The notes beneath the pieces were generated by a model that saw only the letters and a program-made list of their open reading frames with translations, did no database searches and was not told the origin of the DNA. Below are positions 1 to 9,286 of a stretch of DNA of 64,000 nt, piece by piece. This DNA comes from Desertimonas sp963733085. GTDB taxonomy: Bacteria > Actinomycetota > Acidimicrobiia > Acidimicrobiales > Ilumatobacteraceae. The DNA lies in NCBI GenBank assembly GCA_963733085.1, contig CAVTBY010000006.1, positions 293,440-357,439 on the forward strand, read 5' to 3'. The position numbers were made by a program, and so were the translations under genes. How positions within the stretch are numbered: the stretch's first letter is position 1; each line of letters begins with the position of its first letter.

Positions 1-1
1 G

Positions 2-136
2 GCGGTGCGCCGGCTCGGCTTCACGTCGGCGTCGACGCTCAACGACGCATTGGAGATGGCCGGTGATGTCGTCGGCCGCTCCCCCACGATCACCCACCTG
101 CACACCCCACCGCTGATGATTGCGGACGTGCGGTGA
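2..136 (+). CDS. C-terminal end of an unidentified protein (possibly LarA-like)
   Basis: The window opens inside a gene that reads for 44 codons and stops with TGA at 134-136. The last residues include TLNDALEMAGDVVGRSP and end PPLMIADVR. A helix followed by a short beta strand ending in a hydrophobic tail resembles the end of nickel-dependent lactate racemase (LarA) homologues, but this is only an impression from a short stretch. No catalytic motif is visible, so the function is open. Confidence 0.4.
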   Translation, partial: AVRRLGFTSASTLNDALEMAGDVVGRSPTITHLHTPPLMIADVR

Positions 137-223
137 AGCGTACGTTGTCCGAGTGTCTTGGTGACTCCTCGGGTTTCTGTGGGCGTAATCGCGCGCTTCG
201 GCACCGTTGCATGGCTCTGAAGT

Positions 224-1282
224 GTGATCGTGCAGGGCGTCGTGCAGGGTGCTCGGATGGGTGAAGTGAGCGCGTCGCGGTTCGTGCGCTCTGCCTCCAG
301 AGCGGCGGGGTCGCTGGAGGGGGTCGTCCGTCGGGTCAGCACTCCAGTCCGCAACAGCGGCTTCCCGTACCGGCCACCGACGGTGCCACGGGGAGTCGAG
401 GTGCCGGCGGAGGCGCCAACGCTCGGCGCCGACTACGACACCGGCTGGGCGCGATCACCGGCGGCAAAGGTCGCCCGCCGCGTGGTCGTCGGGGGACCGC
501 AGCGACTGCTCATCGACTGGGTCGCCGATCCCGAGATCAGCGGTGACGACCGCCTCGCCGATCTGCTTCGGCTCGCCGATCGAGACGACATCGCCCCGCC
601 GCCGGTGATCTTCGCCCCCAACCATCACAGCCATCTCGACACCGCCTTGATGGTGCGATCGGTGCCGCCACCGTGGCGACCGCACGTCGTGACCGCCGCC
701 GCCGCCGACTACTTCTTCGACAAGCGGTGGAAGGCGACGCTCGCCGCCCTCGCGCTCAACGCCATCCCGGTCGACCGCGAGGTCACGAACCGGCGATCGG
801 CGGACCTGATGGCCGGGTTGATCGAGGATGGGTGGAGCCTCGTCATCTATCCGGAGGGCGGGCGCTCCCCGGACGGCTGGGGACAGACCTTCAAGGGGGG
901 CGCCGCCTACCTCGCCGGCCGAACGGGCGCACCCGTCGTCCCCGTGTACATCGACGGAACGGACTCGATCATGGGCAAGGGGTCCAGCGTGCCCAAGCCA
1001 GGCCGGACCCGGGTGACCTTCGGCAGTCCGCTGCACCGGCAACCCGACGAGTCGACGCGACGGTTCAACGACCGCATCGAGCGAGCCGTCGCCGCGCTCG
1101 CCGACGAGTCGACCACCGACTACTGGTCTGCCCGGCGCCGCGCCGCGGCAGGGGACACGCCGTCGCTCACCGGCCCGGCGTACTCGGGCTGGCGGCGGCG
1201 CTGGGACCTCGCCGGGCGCCGCCGTCGCGGCATCGCCGGCTGGCGGAGCAAGCCGAAGCGACGCTGGCCCGATCTCGGCTGA
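224..1282 (+). CDS. PlsC-type lysophospholipid acyltransferase
   Basis: This looks like a 1-acylglycerol-3-phosphate O-acyltransferase-family enzyme, which moves an acyl chain onto a lysophospholipid at the inner face of the membrane. The HX4D catalytic motif is present as NHHSHLD (about residues 133-139). The acceptor-binding motif is present as YPEGGRSPDG (about 209-218), and a third block follows around PVVPVYIDGT. The frame opens with GTG at 224. An ATG at 257 (residue 12) is an equally good start, and neither has a strong Shine-Dalgarno sequence. The first 120 residues precede the catalytic domain and are arginine-rich. The stop lies 8 bp from the stop of the convergent LysM lipoprotein gene. 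The substrate cannot be read from sequence. Confidence 0.85.
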   Translation: MIVQGVVQGARMGEVSASRFVRSASRAAGSLEGVVRRVSTPVRNSGFPYRPPTVPRGVEVPAEAPTLGADYDTGWARSPAAKVARRVVVGGPQRLLIDWVADPEISGDDRLADLLRLADRDDIAPPPVIFAPNHHSHLDTALMVRSVPPPWRPHVVTAAAADYFFDKRWKATLAALALNAIPVDREVTNRRSADLMAGLIEDGWSLVIYPEGGRSPDGWGQTFKGGAAYLAGRTGAPVVPVYIDGTDSIMGKGSSVPKPGRTRVTFGSPLHRQPDESTRRFNDRIERAVAALADESTTDYWSARRRAAAGDTPSLTGPAYSGWRRRWDLAGRRRRGIAGWRSKPKRRWPDLG

Positions 1283-1290
1283 TCAGCCGG

Positions 1291-1989
1291 TCACTCGTCC
1301 TCGTCGCCGCACGGCACGAGGATGTCTGCTCCGACGATGAAGGCGCGGTAGCCCGGTGTGGTGGCGTTGGCTTCGTTGAGCTGGTCGACGGTGACGTCGA
1401 GGCTCGAAGCCACGTTGGCGGGGATGTCGCCGGCCTCGATGGTGTACGTGCCTTGCCGCGTTCCGTCGGGACAGCGTGGCGGGTCGTCGGGGTCGACCTC
1501 CTCTTGGTCCGCCTCCGTGGCCTCGGACTCCTCCTCGGTGTCCTCGTTGTCCTCGGAGTCCTCGTCCTCGTCCTCGTCGTCGTCGGGATCGGGGACCTGC
1601 GCTCCCGGCGGGATGTTGATCGATTGATCGGGATGGATCGCGTGCTGGATGCCGTCTTCCCAATCGTTGAAGGCGGCGATCGACTCCGGAGGGATGCCGT
1701 AGTCGGCGGCGATGCCAGCCAGGAAGTCCCCGCTCTGGACCACGTACACCTGGGTGCCGGCGACGGTGCCTCCCGCCGGTGTCGACCCCGACGGCGCCGC
1801 CGCGGCCGCAGCCGTCGTCGACACGATCGTGGAGTACGACGACGGCTGGATGACCATCGCCTCGGCGTCGGGCTCGTCGTCGCCGCAGGCGCTGAGCAGG
1901 CCGGTGAGCAGAAGGGACGACCCGAGAGCGGCGAACGCGAACGTGCGCTTGAGGGTCGGCCGCTCCACGCCCCGTAATCTACTTGTCAC
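1291..1989 (-). CDS. LysM-domain lipoprotein A
   Basis: This is a predicted surface lipoprotein with two LysM (peptidoglycan/chitin-binding) modules. A basic N-terminus and hydrophobic stretch lead to the lipobox LLSAC, with Cys35 as the lipidated residue. The first LysM starts at YVVQSGDFLAGIAADYGI (about residue 77) and ends in INIPP. The second starts at YTIEAGDIPANVASSLDV and ends ILVPC. Between them is a run of about 35 residues that is almost entirely Asp and Glu. The paralogue lies immediately upstream on the same strand with the same plan, so the two look like a tandem duplication. A cell-wall attachment or sensing role is inferred; no catalytic domain is attached. Confidence 0.85.
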   Translation of the reverse strand: MTSRLRGVERPTLKRTFAFAALGSSLLLTGLLSACGDDEPDAEAMVIQPSSYSTIVSTTAAAAAAPSGSTPAGGTVAGTQVYVVQSGDFLAGIAADYGIPPESIAAFNDWEDGIQHAIHPDQSINIPPGAQVPDPDDDEDEDEDSEDNEDTEEESEATEADQEEVDPDDPPRCPDGTRQGTYTIEAGDIPANVASSLDVTVDQLNEANATTPGYRAFIVGADILVPCGDEDE

Positions 1990-2005
1990 ATCGCGCTCGA
2001 AACCG

Positions 2006-2788
2006 TCATCCCGCGGTCGCGGCGGGCACGGTGCCGAGGTCCTCGCCTTCGCACGGCAGCCAGAGGTCCTGGCCGGGGGCGAAGACCTGGTACGCCGGGT
2101 TCTCGGCGTTGGCAGCCTCCAACTCCTCGATCGAGATGTCGTTCTTGTCGGCGACGCGGCTGATGAAGTCCCCTGGCACGATCTCGTAGAGGTCTCGCTC
2201 CGTGCCGTCGGGACACAGCGGTCCGCCGCCGGGAGCAGGCATCGTTCCGAGCCCGTCGTCGGGCCGCTCGTCGGTCACCTCATCCTCCGGTTCGTCGGCG
2301 AAATCCGGGATGCGCACCTCGTCGCCGGGATAGATCGGGTGCAGGGCGCCGTCCTCCCAGTTGTTGAAGTCGACCAACTCCTCGACGGTGATGTCGAAGC
2401 GGCTGGCGATCAATGGCAGGGCGTCACCCGACCGCACCTGGTACACGTCACCCTCGCCGGTCGCCTCACGCTCACTCGCGCCCTGCTGGCCGGCTGCCGT
2501 GCTCGTCGGGCGAGCGGTCGTGACCACCGGCAGCGTCACATACGCCGTCGGTCGGATCGTGATCGTCGATTGCGAAGCATCGCCGTCGTTCCCGTCGCAC
2601 GCCGCGAGGGCGCAAACCACCAGCACGTTGGCACTGAGGGCGGCGAAACCGAGGAGGCGGGGCAGCGATGGCTTGCGTAGACCGATGGCCCGAAATCTAA
2701 CGATCAGACGAGCGGGCGAGCGGTCGGCTCGATCGGTGCGGGCAGCGACGTCTCGCCGACGAGGTACTCGTCGACCGCGGCGGCGCAC
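2006..2788 (-). CDS. LysM-domain lipoprotein B
   Basis: This is a paralogue of the following gene, with lipobox ALAAC (Cys64) and two LysM-like modules. One begins YQVRSGDALPLIASRFDI, the other YEIVPGDFISRVADKNDI. They are joined by an acidic, proline-containing linker that is less extreme than in lipoprotein A. The only ordinary start codon in frame is GTG at 2788, which overlaps the 3' end of gltD by 85 bp and adds about 30 arginine-rich residues before the signal peptide. No ATG, GTG or TTG lies at the expected signal-peptide start near 2700. Either a non-standard start is used or a base is missing here. Both lipoproteins share strand and tight spacing with gltBD. Confidence 0.8.
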   Translation of the reverse strand: MRRRGRRVPRRRDVAARTDRADRSPARLIVRFRAIGLRKPSLPRLLGFAALSANVLVVCALAACDGNDGDASQSTITIRPTAYVTLPVVTTARPTSTAAGQQGASEREATGEGDVYQVRSGDALPLIASRFDITVEELVDFNNWEDGALHPIYPGDEVRIPDFADEPEDEVTDERPDDGLGTMPAPGGGPLCPDGTERDLYEIVPGDFISRVADKNDISIEELEAANAENPAYQVFAPGQDLWLPCEGEDLGTVPAATAG

Positions 2789-4156
2789 GAGCGCCCCTCG
2801 GCGATCGCCCAGACGATCAGGCTCTGACCGCGGCCCATGTCACCGGCGACGAACACCCCAGGCACGGTCGTCATGTACTCGCCGTCGCGGGCGACGTTGC
2901 CACGGGCGTCGAACTCGACGCCGAGCTGGTCGAGCCACGAGCCGTGCTCGGGCCCGACGAAGCCCATCGCGAGGAGGACGAGGTCTGCGGCGAGCTCGCG
3001 CTCCGTTCCGTCGATCTTGGCGAACCGGCCGTCGCGCAGCTCGACCTCGTGGAGCAGCAACGCCCGCACATTGCCCTCACCGTCGTCGAGGAATCGCTCG
3101 GTGTTGACGCTGAAAATGCGCTCGCCGCCCTCTTCGTGTGCCGACGAGACCCGGTAGATCAGGCTCCACTGCGGCCACGGGTTGTCGACGGCACGGTCGT
3201 CCGGCGGGCGAGGGAGGATCTCCAGCTGGGTGATCGAGGCGGCGCCCTGGCGGTGGGCCGTGCCGAGGCAGTCGGCCCCGGTGTCTCCACCGCCGATGAT
3301 CACGACGTGCTTGCCCGCCGCCGAGATCGGCGACTCGGCCAGGTCACCCTGCTGCACGCGGTTCGATGGCGGCAGGTACTCCATCGCTTGGTGGATGCCG
3401 GCGAGCTCGCGACCGGGAACCGGCAGATCCCGCCACGCCGTCGCACCGCAGGCGAGCACGAGCGGCGTCGCTCGTCGCCAGCAGCACGTCGACATCGATG
3501 TTCTCGCCGACGGCGGCGCTGGTGCGGAACTCGGTGCCCTCGGCCTCCATCTGGGCGAGTCGCCGATCGAGGTGGCGCTTCTCCATCTTGAACTCGGGGA
3601 TCCCGTAGCGAAGCAGCCCGCCGATGCGATCGGCGCGCTCGAGGACGACGACGTCGTGCCCGGCGCGGGTGAGTTGCTGGGCGGCGGCGAGCCCGGCCGG
3701 TCCACTGCCGATCACCGTCACCCGCTTGCCGGTCCGTATCGACGGTGACTGCGGCGTTACCCAACCCTCGTCCCATGCCCGGTCGATGATCTCGACCTCG
3801 ACCTGCTTGATCGTCACCGGATCGGCGTTGATCCCGAGCACGCACGCCGCCTCGCACGGCGCCGGGCAGAGCCTGCCGGTGAACTCCGGGAAGTTGTTGG
3901 TGGCGTGAAGACGGTCGATGGCGTCGCGCCAGTGATCGCGGTAGACGAGGTCGTTCCAGTCGGGGATGAGGTTGCCGAGCGGGCAGCCGTTGTTGCAGAA
4001 CGGGATGCCGCAGTCCATGCAGCGCCCCGCCTGTCGGCGCACGGCGTCGTCGGGGAACTCCTCGTAGACCTCGCGCCAGTCGCGCAGGCGCACCGGCACC
4101 GCCCGCCTCGTCGGCGTCTGCCGCTCCCATTGCAGGAACCCCGTGACCTCACCCAT
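2704..4156 (-). CDS. gltD: Glutamate synthase small subunit, frame broken once
   Basis: This is the NADPH-dependent glutamate synthase beta chain, which feeds electrons through FAD and Fe-S clusters to the large subunit. The N-terminal part shows the two cysteine sets for [4Fe-4S] clusters: C46, C49, C54 and C58, then C97, C101 and C105. These are followed by the FAD-binding GSGPAGLAAA. The reading frame changes near 3465-3480: the first part (3344-4156) reads to VDVLLATSD, and the rest (2704 upward) resumes at LVLACGATAWRDLP. The second half has the NADPH site IIGGGDTGADC and the closing FAD motif VFVAGDMGRGQSL. The combined length, about 480 residues, is normal, so I treat the break as one indel rather than loss of function. 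The start overlaps the end of gltB by 8 bp. Confidence 0.93.
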
Positions 4157-7100
4157 GCGAAGCCTCCATCACGCGTTGGAGGACGTCCGCCTCGGCGAGG
4201 CCTTCGGCCTCGGCGTCGCGCATCACGTCGAGGACCCGCTTGTAGTCGTTGGGCATCACCTTGACGAATTCCGTGACGGCGTCGTCCCACCGCGCCAACA
4301 ACCGGGATGCGACCGCCGAATCCGTGAATGCTTGGTGGCGGGCGACAACCTCGCGCAGCTCATCCGCGTCGCCCGACGCGTCTTCGAGGGCAACCATCTC
4401 GGCGTTGACGCGGGATGGCAGCACGCCGTCGGGATCCCAGACGTAGGCGATGCCGCCCGACATCCCGGCGCCGAAGTTGCGACCGGTCGGGCCGAGCACG
4501 ACGACCTTGCCGCCGGTCATGTACTCGCACCCGTGGTCGCCGATGCCCTCGACGACGGCGAGGGCGCCCGAGTTGCGGACGCAGAAGCGCTCCCCGACCA
4601 CGCCGCGCAGGAAGATCTCCCCACCGGTCGCGCCGTAGGCGATGACGTTGCCGGCGACGATCTGCTCCTCGGCGACGAACGGCGCCGCCGGATGCGGGCG
4701 GACGATGATCCGCCCGCCAGACAGACCCTTGCCGAGGTAGTCGTTGGCATCGCCGACGAGGCGCATCGTGACCCCTGATGGCACGAACGCCCCGAAGCTC
4801 TGCCCGGCCGAACCGGTGAGGTGGATGTCGATCGTGCCATCGGGCAGGCCGGCACCCTTCCACCGCTTGGTGATCTCGTGACCGAGCATCGTCCCGACAC
4901 TGCGGTGGACGTTGCGGATCGGCAGGTCGATGGCCACCGGCAGGCGATCGACGATGGCGTCGTGGGCCTGGCGAATGAGCTCGACGTCGAGCGCCTTGTC
5001 GAGACCATGATCCTGGCTCTTGGTGTTGTGCAACGACTGGCCGTAGGGGTTGCGCGGGGCGACGAGGATCGGCGAGAGATCGAGACCGGCCGCCTTCCAG
5101 TGGTCGATCGCCGCCCGCGTGTCGAGCATCTCGACGTGGCCGATCATCTCGGCCATCGAGCGGAAGCCGAGCTCGGCCATCAGCTCGCGGACCTCGGCAG
5201 CGACGAACTCGAAGAACGTTTCGACAAACTCCGGCCGGCCGGCGAAGCGCTTGCGTAACTCGGGGTTTTGTGTGGCGATGCCGACCGGGCACGTGTCGAG
5301 GTGGCAGACGCGCATCATCACGCAGCCGGACACGACGAGCGGCGCCGTGGCGAAGCCGAACTCCTCGGCGCCGAGAAGCGCGGCGATGACGACGTCACGA
5401 CCGGTCTTCAGCTGTCCGTCGGTCTGCACGACGATGCGGTCGCGCAGCCCGTTGAGCAGCAACGTCTGTTGCGTCTCGGCCAGCCCGAGCTCCCACGGCC
5501 CGCCGGCGTGCTTGAGCGACGTCAACGGGCTCGCCCCTGTGCCCCCGTCGTGGCCGGAGATGAGCACGACGTCGGCCTTCGCCTTGGACACCCCGGCAGC
5601 CACGGTGCCGACACCCATCTCGGCGACGAGCTTGACGTGCACTCGGGCGGCCGGATTGGAGTTCTTGAGGTCGTGGATGAGCTGTTTGAGATCCTCGATC
5701 GAGTAGATGTCGTGGTGTGGTGGCGGGCTGATCAGTCCCACGCCCGGCGTCGAGTACCTGGTCTTGGCGATCCAGGGGTACACCTTGTGCCCTGGCAGCT
5801 GGCCGCCCTCCCCCGGCTTGGCGCCCTGGGCCATCTTGATCTGCAGGTCGTCGGCGTTGGTGAGGTACTCCGCGGTCACGCCGAAGCGTCCAGACGCGAC
5901 CTGCTTGACCGCCGAGCGACGGTCGGGGTCGTGCAACCTCTCGGGATCCTCGCCTCCTTCGCCCGTGTTCGACTTGCCGCCGATGCGGTTCATCGCGATC
6001 GCCAGTGTCTCGTGGGCTTCCGCCGAGATCGACCCGTAGCTCATCGCCCCGGTGGAGAACCGGCGCATGATCGCCGCCTCCGACTCGACGTGTTCGAGCG
6101 GGACCGGTTGGCGGTTCCCGAGCTTGAGCTCGAACAGGCCGCGCAGCGTGGCCAGGCGCTTGCTCTGGTCGTCGACCGCCCGGCTGTACTCGCGGAAGAT
6201 GTCGTAGCGCTTGGCGCGGGTGGCGTGCTGCAGCTTGAAGACCGTCGTCGGGTTGAACAGGTGGTGCTCACCCTCCCTGCGCCACTGATACTCGCCACCG
6301 AGCTCGAGCTTGCGGTGGGCCCGCTCCTCGGGCCGGCGGGGGTGGGCTGCGGCGTGCCGGGCGGCGACCTCGGCGGCGATCTCGTCGAGTCCAATGCCGC
6401 CGAGCCGGCTGACCGTCCCCGTGAAGTAGCGGTCGACGAGCTCGCTGCCGAGGCCGATCGCCTCGAAGATCTGGGCGCCGGTGTAGCTGGCAACCGTCGA
6501 CACGCCCATCTTCGACATCACCTTGAGAACGCCCTTGCCGCACGCCTTGATGTAGTTGCGCACGGCCTTGGTCGGGTCGATCTCACCGAGGCCGTGGAGG
6601 CCCTGGGCGATCAGGTCCTCGACCGACTCGAACGCCAGGTACGGGTTGATCGCCCCGGCGCCGTAACCGATCAGCAGGGCCATGTGGTGGACCTCGCGGG
6701 CATCGCCGCATTCGACGACCAGCCCCGCCTGGGTCCGTTGCTTCGTGCGCACGAGGTGGTGATGGACCGCGGCCGTCAGCAATAGCGACGGGATCGGCGC
6801 CTCGACTGCGTCGCTGTTGCGGTCGGACAGCACGATCACGCGAGCGCCTTCCTCGATCGCCGCCGACACCTCGGCACAGATGGCGTTGAGCGCTCGCTCC
6901 AGCGCGAGCCCACCTCCGGCGACGCGGTAAAGGCCTTTGACCTGCTTGGCCTGCAACCCGGGATACGAGCCGTCGGCATTGGCGTGAACGATCTTGGCCA
7001 GCTCGTCGTTGTCGATGATGGGATACGGCAGGGCAAGCTGGCGGCAACTCTCCGGACCGGGAGCGAGGAGGTTGGCCTCGGGACCGACGGTCGACGCGAC

Positions 7101-8747
7101 CGACGTGACGACCTCTTCCCGAATGGCGTCCAGCGGCGGGTTGGTGACCTGGGCGAACAGCTGGCTGAAGTAGTCGAAGAGCAGCCGCGGCCGTTCGGAG
7201 AGAACGGCAATCGGCGTGTCGGTGCCCATCGAGCCGAGCGGTTCGCCCGCCTTGGCGGCCATCGGGGCGACGATGACCTTCAGCTCCTCGTGCGTGTAGC
7301 CGAACAGCTGCTGGCGACGCAGCACGCTGTCGTGGCTGAAGACGACGTGCTCGCGGGGCGGCAGATCGGCGAACTCGACGAGGCCCTCGTCGAGCCACTG
7401 CTGGTAGGGATGCTCCGCCGCCAATGTCGCCTTGATCTCGGCGTCGTCGACGATGCGTCCCGCCGCGGTGTCGATGAGGAACATCCGGCCGGGCTGGAGG
7501 CGACCCTTGATGACGACCTTGGCCGGGTCGACGTCGATGACGCCGACCTCCGAGGCCATCACCACGAGGTCGTCGTCGGTGACCCAGTAGCGGCTCGGGC
7601 GTAGACCGTTGCGGTCGAGGACGGCTCCGATCATCGTGCCGTCGGTGAAGGCGACGCTCGCCGGCCCGTCCCAGGGCTCCATCACCGACGAGTGGAAGCG
7701 ATAGAAAGCCCGCGTCGCCGGGTCCATCTCCGCGTTGTTCTCCCACGCCTCCGGGATCATCATCAACATGGCGTGGTGCAACGGCCGCCCGCCGAGGTGG
7801 AGAAGCTCGAGGGCCTCGTCGAACCGCGCCGTGTCCGACGCCCCCGGCGTGCAGACCGGGAACGCTCGCTGCAAACCGGGAAGGTGCTCGCTGGCGACCA
7901 TCGCTTCGCGGGCGCGCATCCAGTTCTCGTTGCCCTGCACCGTGTTGATCTCACCGTTGTGGGCGATGAAGCGGTACGGGTGGGCGAGCGGCCACGACGG
8001 GAACGTGTTCGTCGAGAAGCGGCTGTGGACCAGGGCGAGGGCGCTCTCGAAGCGCTCGTCGCTGAGGTCGGGGAAGAACTCGGCGAGCTGTGGCGTCGTC
8101 AGCATCCCCTTGTAGACGAGGGTGCGGGCGGACAGTGAGGGCAGGTAGGAGGCGATGTCGTCCTCGAGCTCGTGCTCGATGCGCTTTCGAACGACGAACG
8201 TCTTGCGGTCGAGGTCGATTCCGGCCGCGCCACCCGGGTCTGGGCGGTGCCCAGAAGTGGCGTCGGCAACGATGAGCTGGCGGAACCGCGGCATCACCGA
8301 CCGCGCCGTCACACCGAGGCAATCGGGGCGCACAGGGACGTCGCGCCAGGCGACGACCTCTAGCCCTTCGTCGTCGACGATGCCCCCGATCGCCGCCTCG
8401 GCCTTCTCGGCGGCGAGCGTCTCGACCGGTAGGAACACCAGGCCGACGGCGTACCGCCCGGCTGGCGGCAGGACGTCCCCGAGCTCGCCCCGCAGGAAGC
8501 GGTCAGGCACCTGGACGAGGATGCCGGCGCCGTCACCGGTGTCCGGTTCGGCTCCGGTCGCCCCCCGGTGGTCGAGGTTGGTCAGCGCGGTGAGCGCCGT
8601 GTCGACCAGCTCGCGGCTGGCGACGCCGTGCAGATGGGCGACGAACGACACACCGCACGAGTCGTGCTCGAAGGTTGGGTCGTACAAGCCGTGACGCTCA
8701 GGCGTCCGGCCGGAGATGTGCTGCATTCGGTTGTCGTCCTCGTCCAC
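4149..8747 (-). CDS. gltB: Glutamate synthase large subunit
   Basis: This is the 1,532-residue alpha chain that makes two glutamates from glutamine and 2-oxoglutarate. It has an N-terminal class II glutamine amidotransferase domain. The expected nucleophile is Cys31 in FEHDSCGVSF, which becomes the new N-terminus after propeptide removal. The central and FMN domains follow, including KPGEGGQLPGHKV and SGHDGGTGASPL. The [3Fe-4S] ligands lie in CVMMRVCHLDTCPVG. The C-terminal beta-helix GXGXG domain includes GSAGQSFGAF. Met8 is an alternative start. The frame is open over 4.6 kb. The gene is first of a gltB-gltD pair and is separated from the oxidase operon upstream by a hairpin. 2-Oxoglutarate is the product of the isocitrate dehydrogenase encoded in this window. 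Confidence 0.97.
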   Translation of the reverse strand: MDEDDNRMQHISGRTPERHGLYDPTFEHDSCGVSFVAHLHGVASRELVDTALTALTNLDHRGATGAEPDTGDGAGILVQVPDRFLRGELGDVLPPAGRYAVGLVFLPVETLAAEKAEAAIGGIVDDEGLEVVAWRDVPVRPDCLGVTARSVMPRFRQLIVADATSGHRPDPGGAAGIDLDRKTFVVRKRIEHELEDDIASYLPSLSARTLVYKGMLTTPQLAEFFPDLSDERFESALALVHSRFSTNTFPSWPLAHPYRFIAHNGEINTVQGNENWMRAREAMVASEHLPGLQRAFPVCTPGASDTARFDEALELLHLGGRPLHHAMLMMIPEAWENNAEMDPATRAFYRFHSSVMEPWDGPASVAFTDGTMIGAVLDRNGLRPSRYWVTDDDLVVMASEVGVIDVDPAKVVIKGRLQPGRMFLIDTAAGRIVDDAEIKATLAAEHPYQQWLDEGLVEFADLPPREHVVFSHDSVLRRQQLFGYTHEELKVIVAPMAAKAGEPLGSMGTDTPIAVLSERPRLLFDYFSQLFAQVTNPPLDAIREEVVTSVASTVGPEANLLAPGPESCRQLALPYPIIDNDELAKIVHANADGSYPGLQAKQVKGLYRVAGGGLALERALNAICAEVSAAIEEGARVIVLSDRNSDAVEAPIPSLLLTAAVHHHLVRTKQRTQAGLVVECGDAREVHHMALLIGYGAGAINPYLAFESVEDLIAQGLHGLGEIDPTKAVRNYIKACGKGVLKVMSKMGVSTVASYTGAQIFEAIGLGSELVDRYFTGTVSRLGGIGLDEIAAEVAARHAAAHPRRPEERAHRKLELGGEYQWRREGEHHLFNPTTVFKLQHATRAKRYDIFREYSRAVDDQSKRLATLRGLFELKLGNRQPVPLEHVESEAAIMRRFSTGAMSYGSISAEAHETLAIAMNRIGGKSNTGEGGEDPERLHDPDRRSAVKQVASGRFGVTAEYLTNADDLQIKMAQGAKPGEGGQLPGHKVYPWIAKTRYSTPGVGLISPPPHHDIYSIEDLKQLIHDLKNSNPAARVHVKLVAEMGVGTVAAGVSKAKADVVLISGHDGGTGASPLTSLKHAGGPWELGLAETQQTLLLNGLRDRIVVQTDGQLKTGRDVVIAALLGAEEFGFATAPLVVSGCVMMRVCHLDTCPVGIATQNPELRKRFAGRPEFVETFFEFVAAEVRELMAELGFRSMAEMIGHVEMLDTRAAIDHWKAAGLDLSPILVAPRNPYGQSLHNTKSQDHGLDKALDVELIRQAHDAIVDRLPVAIDLPIRNVHRSVGTMLGHEITKRWKGAGLPDGTIDIHLTGSAGQSFGAFVPSGVTMRLVGDANDYLGKGLSGGRIIVRPHPAAPFVAEEQIVAGNVIAYGATGGEIFLRGVVGERFCVRNSGALAVVEGIGDHGCEYMTGGKVVVLGPTGRNFGAGMSGGIAYVWDPDGVLPSRVNAEMVALEDASGDADELREVVARHQAFTDSAVASRLLARWDDAVTEFVKVMPNDYKRVLDVMRDAEAEGLAEADVLQRVMEASHG

Positions 8748-8840
8748 GAAAGTCGATGGTCGGCTTGGGTGGTGCCCGGGACGACTCTGGCCCGAACGGT
8801 GAACACACAGTCTAGAGGATCAGTGCCTTCGGCGGCGGTT

Positions 8841-8897
8841 CCCTTTGATCAACCAAAGGGTGCCAGCGTGACGGAACCGTCCTGTCGGCACCCTTTG
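8841..8897. terminator. Double hairpin between the Rieske gene and gltB
   Basis: CAAAGGGTGCC (8854-8864) pairs perfectly with GGCACCCTTTG (8887-8897). Inside is a smaller palindrome, GACGGAACCGTC, at 8870-8881. A further CCCTTTG at 8841-8847 can pair instead with CAAAGGG at 8854-8860, so two alternative foldings compete for the same arm. It begins 6 bp after the Rieske stop codon. It probably ends the oxidase operon before gltB, although no long U-tract follows. The inner GACGGAAC core also appears in the 46-nt hairpins at 12446, 19665 and, in variant form, 28795. Confidence 0.6.
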
Positions 8898-8902
8898 ATT
8901 CG

Positions 8903-9283
8903 CTAGCGGACGGTGTCTTGGTCGGCCTGGACGGGCCGCGGGGCGCTGGGGCTGGCGATGTCGACCTCGACGCGGCCGTCGTCGGAGATGCGCACCGGAT
9001 AGGTCGGCTGGTGCTGCTCCATCTTCGCCTCGAACCCGGTGGCCAGCTGGAACGCCCACTGATGGCCAGGGCAGATGATGCGGTCACCGAGGATCACGCC
9101 CCTGACCAGCTCGCGCTGCTTGTGGATGCACACGTTGTCGAGGGCGTAGACGCAGTTGTCGTGGACGATGACGACCTTGGCGTCGATTCCCTCGCCGACG
9201 ACGAACTTCTTGCGCTTGACGACATCCGCGACGTCACCTACGTCAATCCAGGAGGATTCGCGGTCCGGGACCCCCTCGTCCAC
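8903..9283 (-). CDS. Rieske-type [2Fe-2S] ferredoxin
   Basis: This is a 126-residue single-domain Rieske protein. The cluster ligands are Cys52 and His54 in NVCIHKQREL and Cys71 and His74 in IICPGHQWAF. The spacing is that of soluble Rieske ferredoxins and nitrite-reductase small subunits. It has no signal peptide or membrane segment, so it is cytoplasmic. It is third in a minus-strand operon, 3 bp after the plant-type ferredoxin gene and downstream of a diiron oxidase gene. The natural inference is that it carries electrons to or from that oxidase. An assimilatory nitrite reductase role is unlikely because no large subunit is nearby. Confidence 0.9.
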   Translation of the reverse strand: MDEGVPDRESSWIDVGDVADVVKRKKFVVGEGIDAKVVIVHDNCVYALDNVCIHKQRELVRGVILGDRIICPGHQWAFQLATGFEAKMEQHQPTYPVRISDDGRVEVDIASPSAPRPVQADQDTVR

Positions 9284-9286
9284 GTT

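Noticed and set aside
1501..1610. Tandem TCCTCG/TCGTCC-like runs as a DNA repeat
   Set aside because: They encode the acidic linker of the LysM lipoprotein and vary by codon. No exact repeat unit is kept.
8903..9283. Assimilatory nitrite reductase small subunit (NirD)
   Set aside because: The Rieske motif fits, but no large subunit or nitrate genes are present and the gene sits in the oxidase operon.
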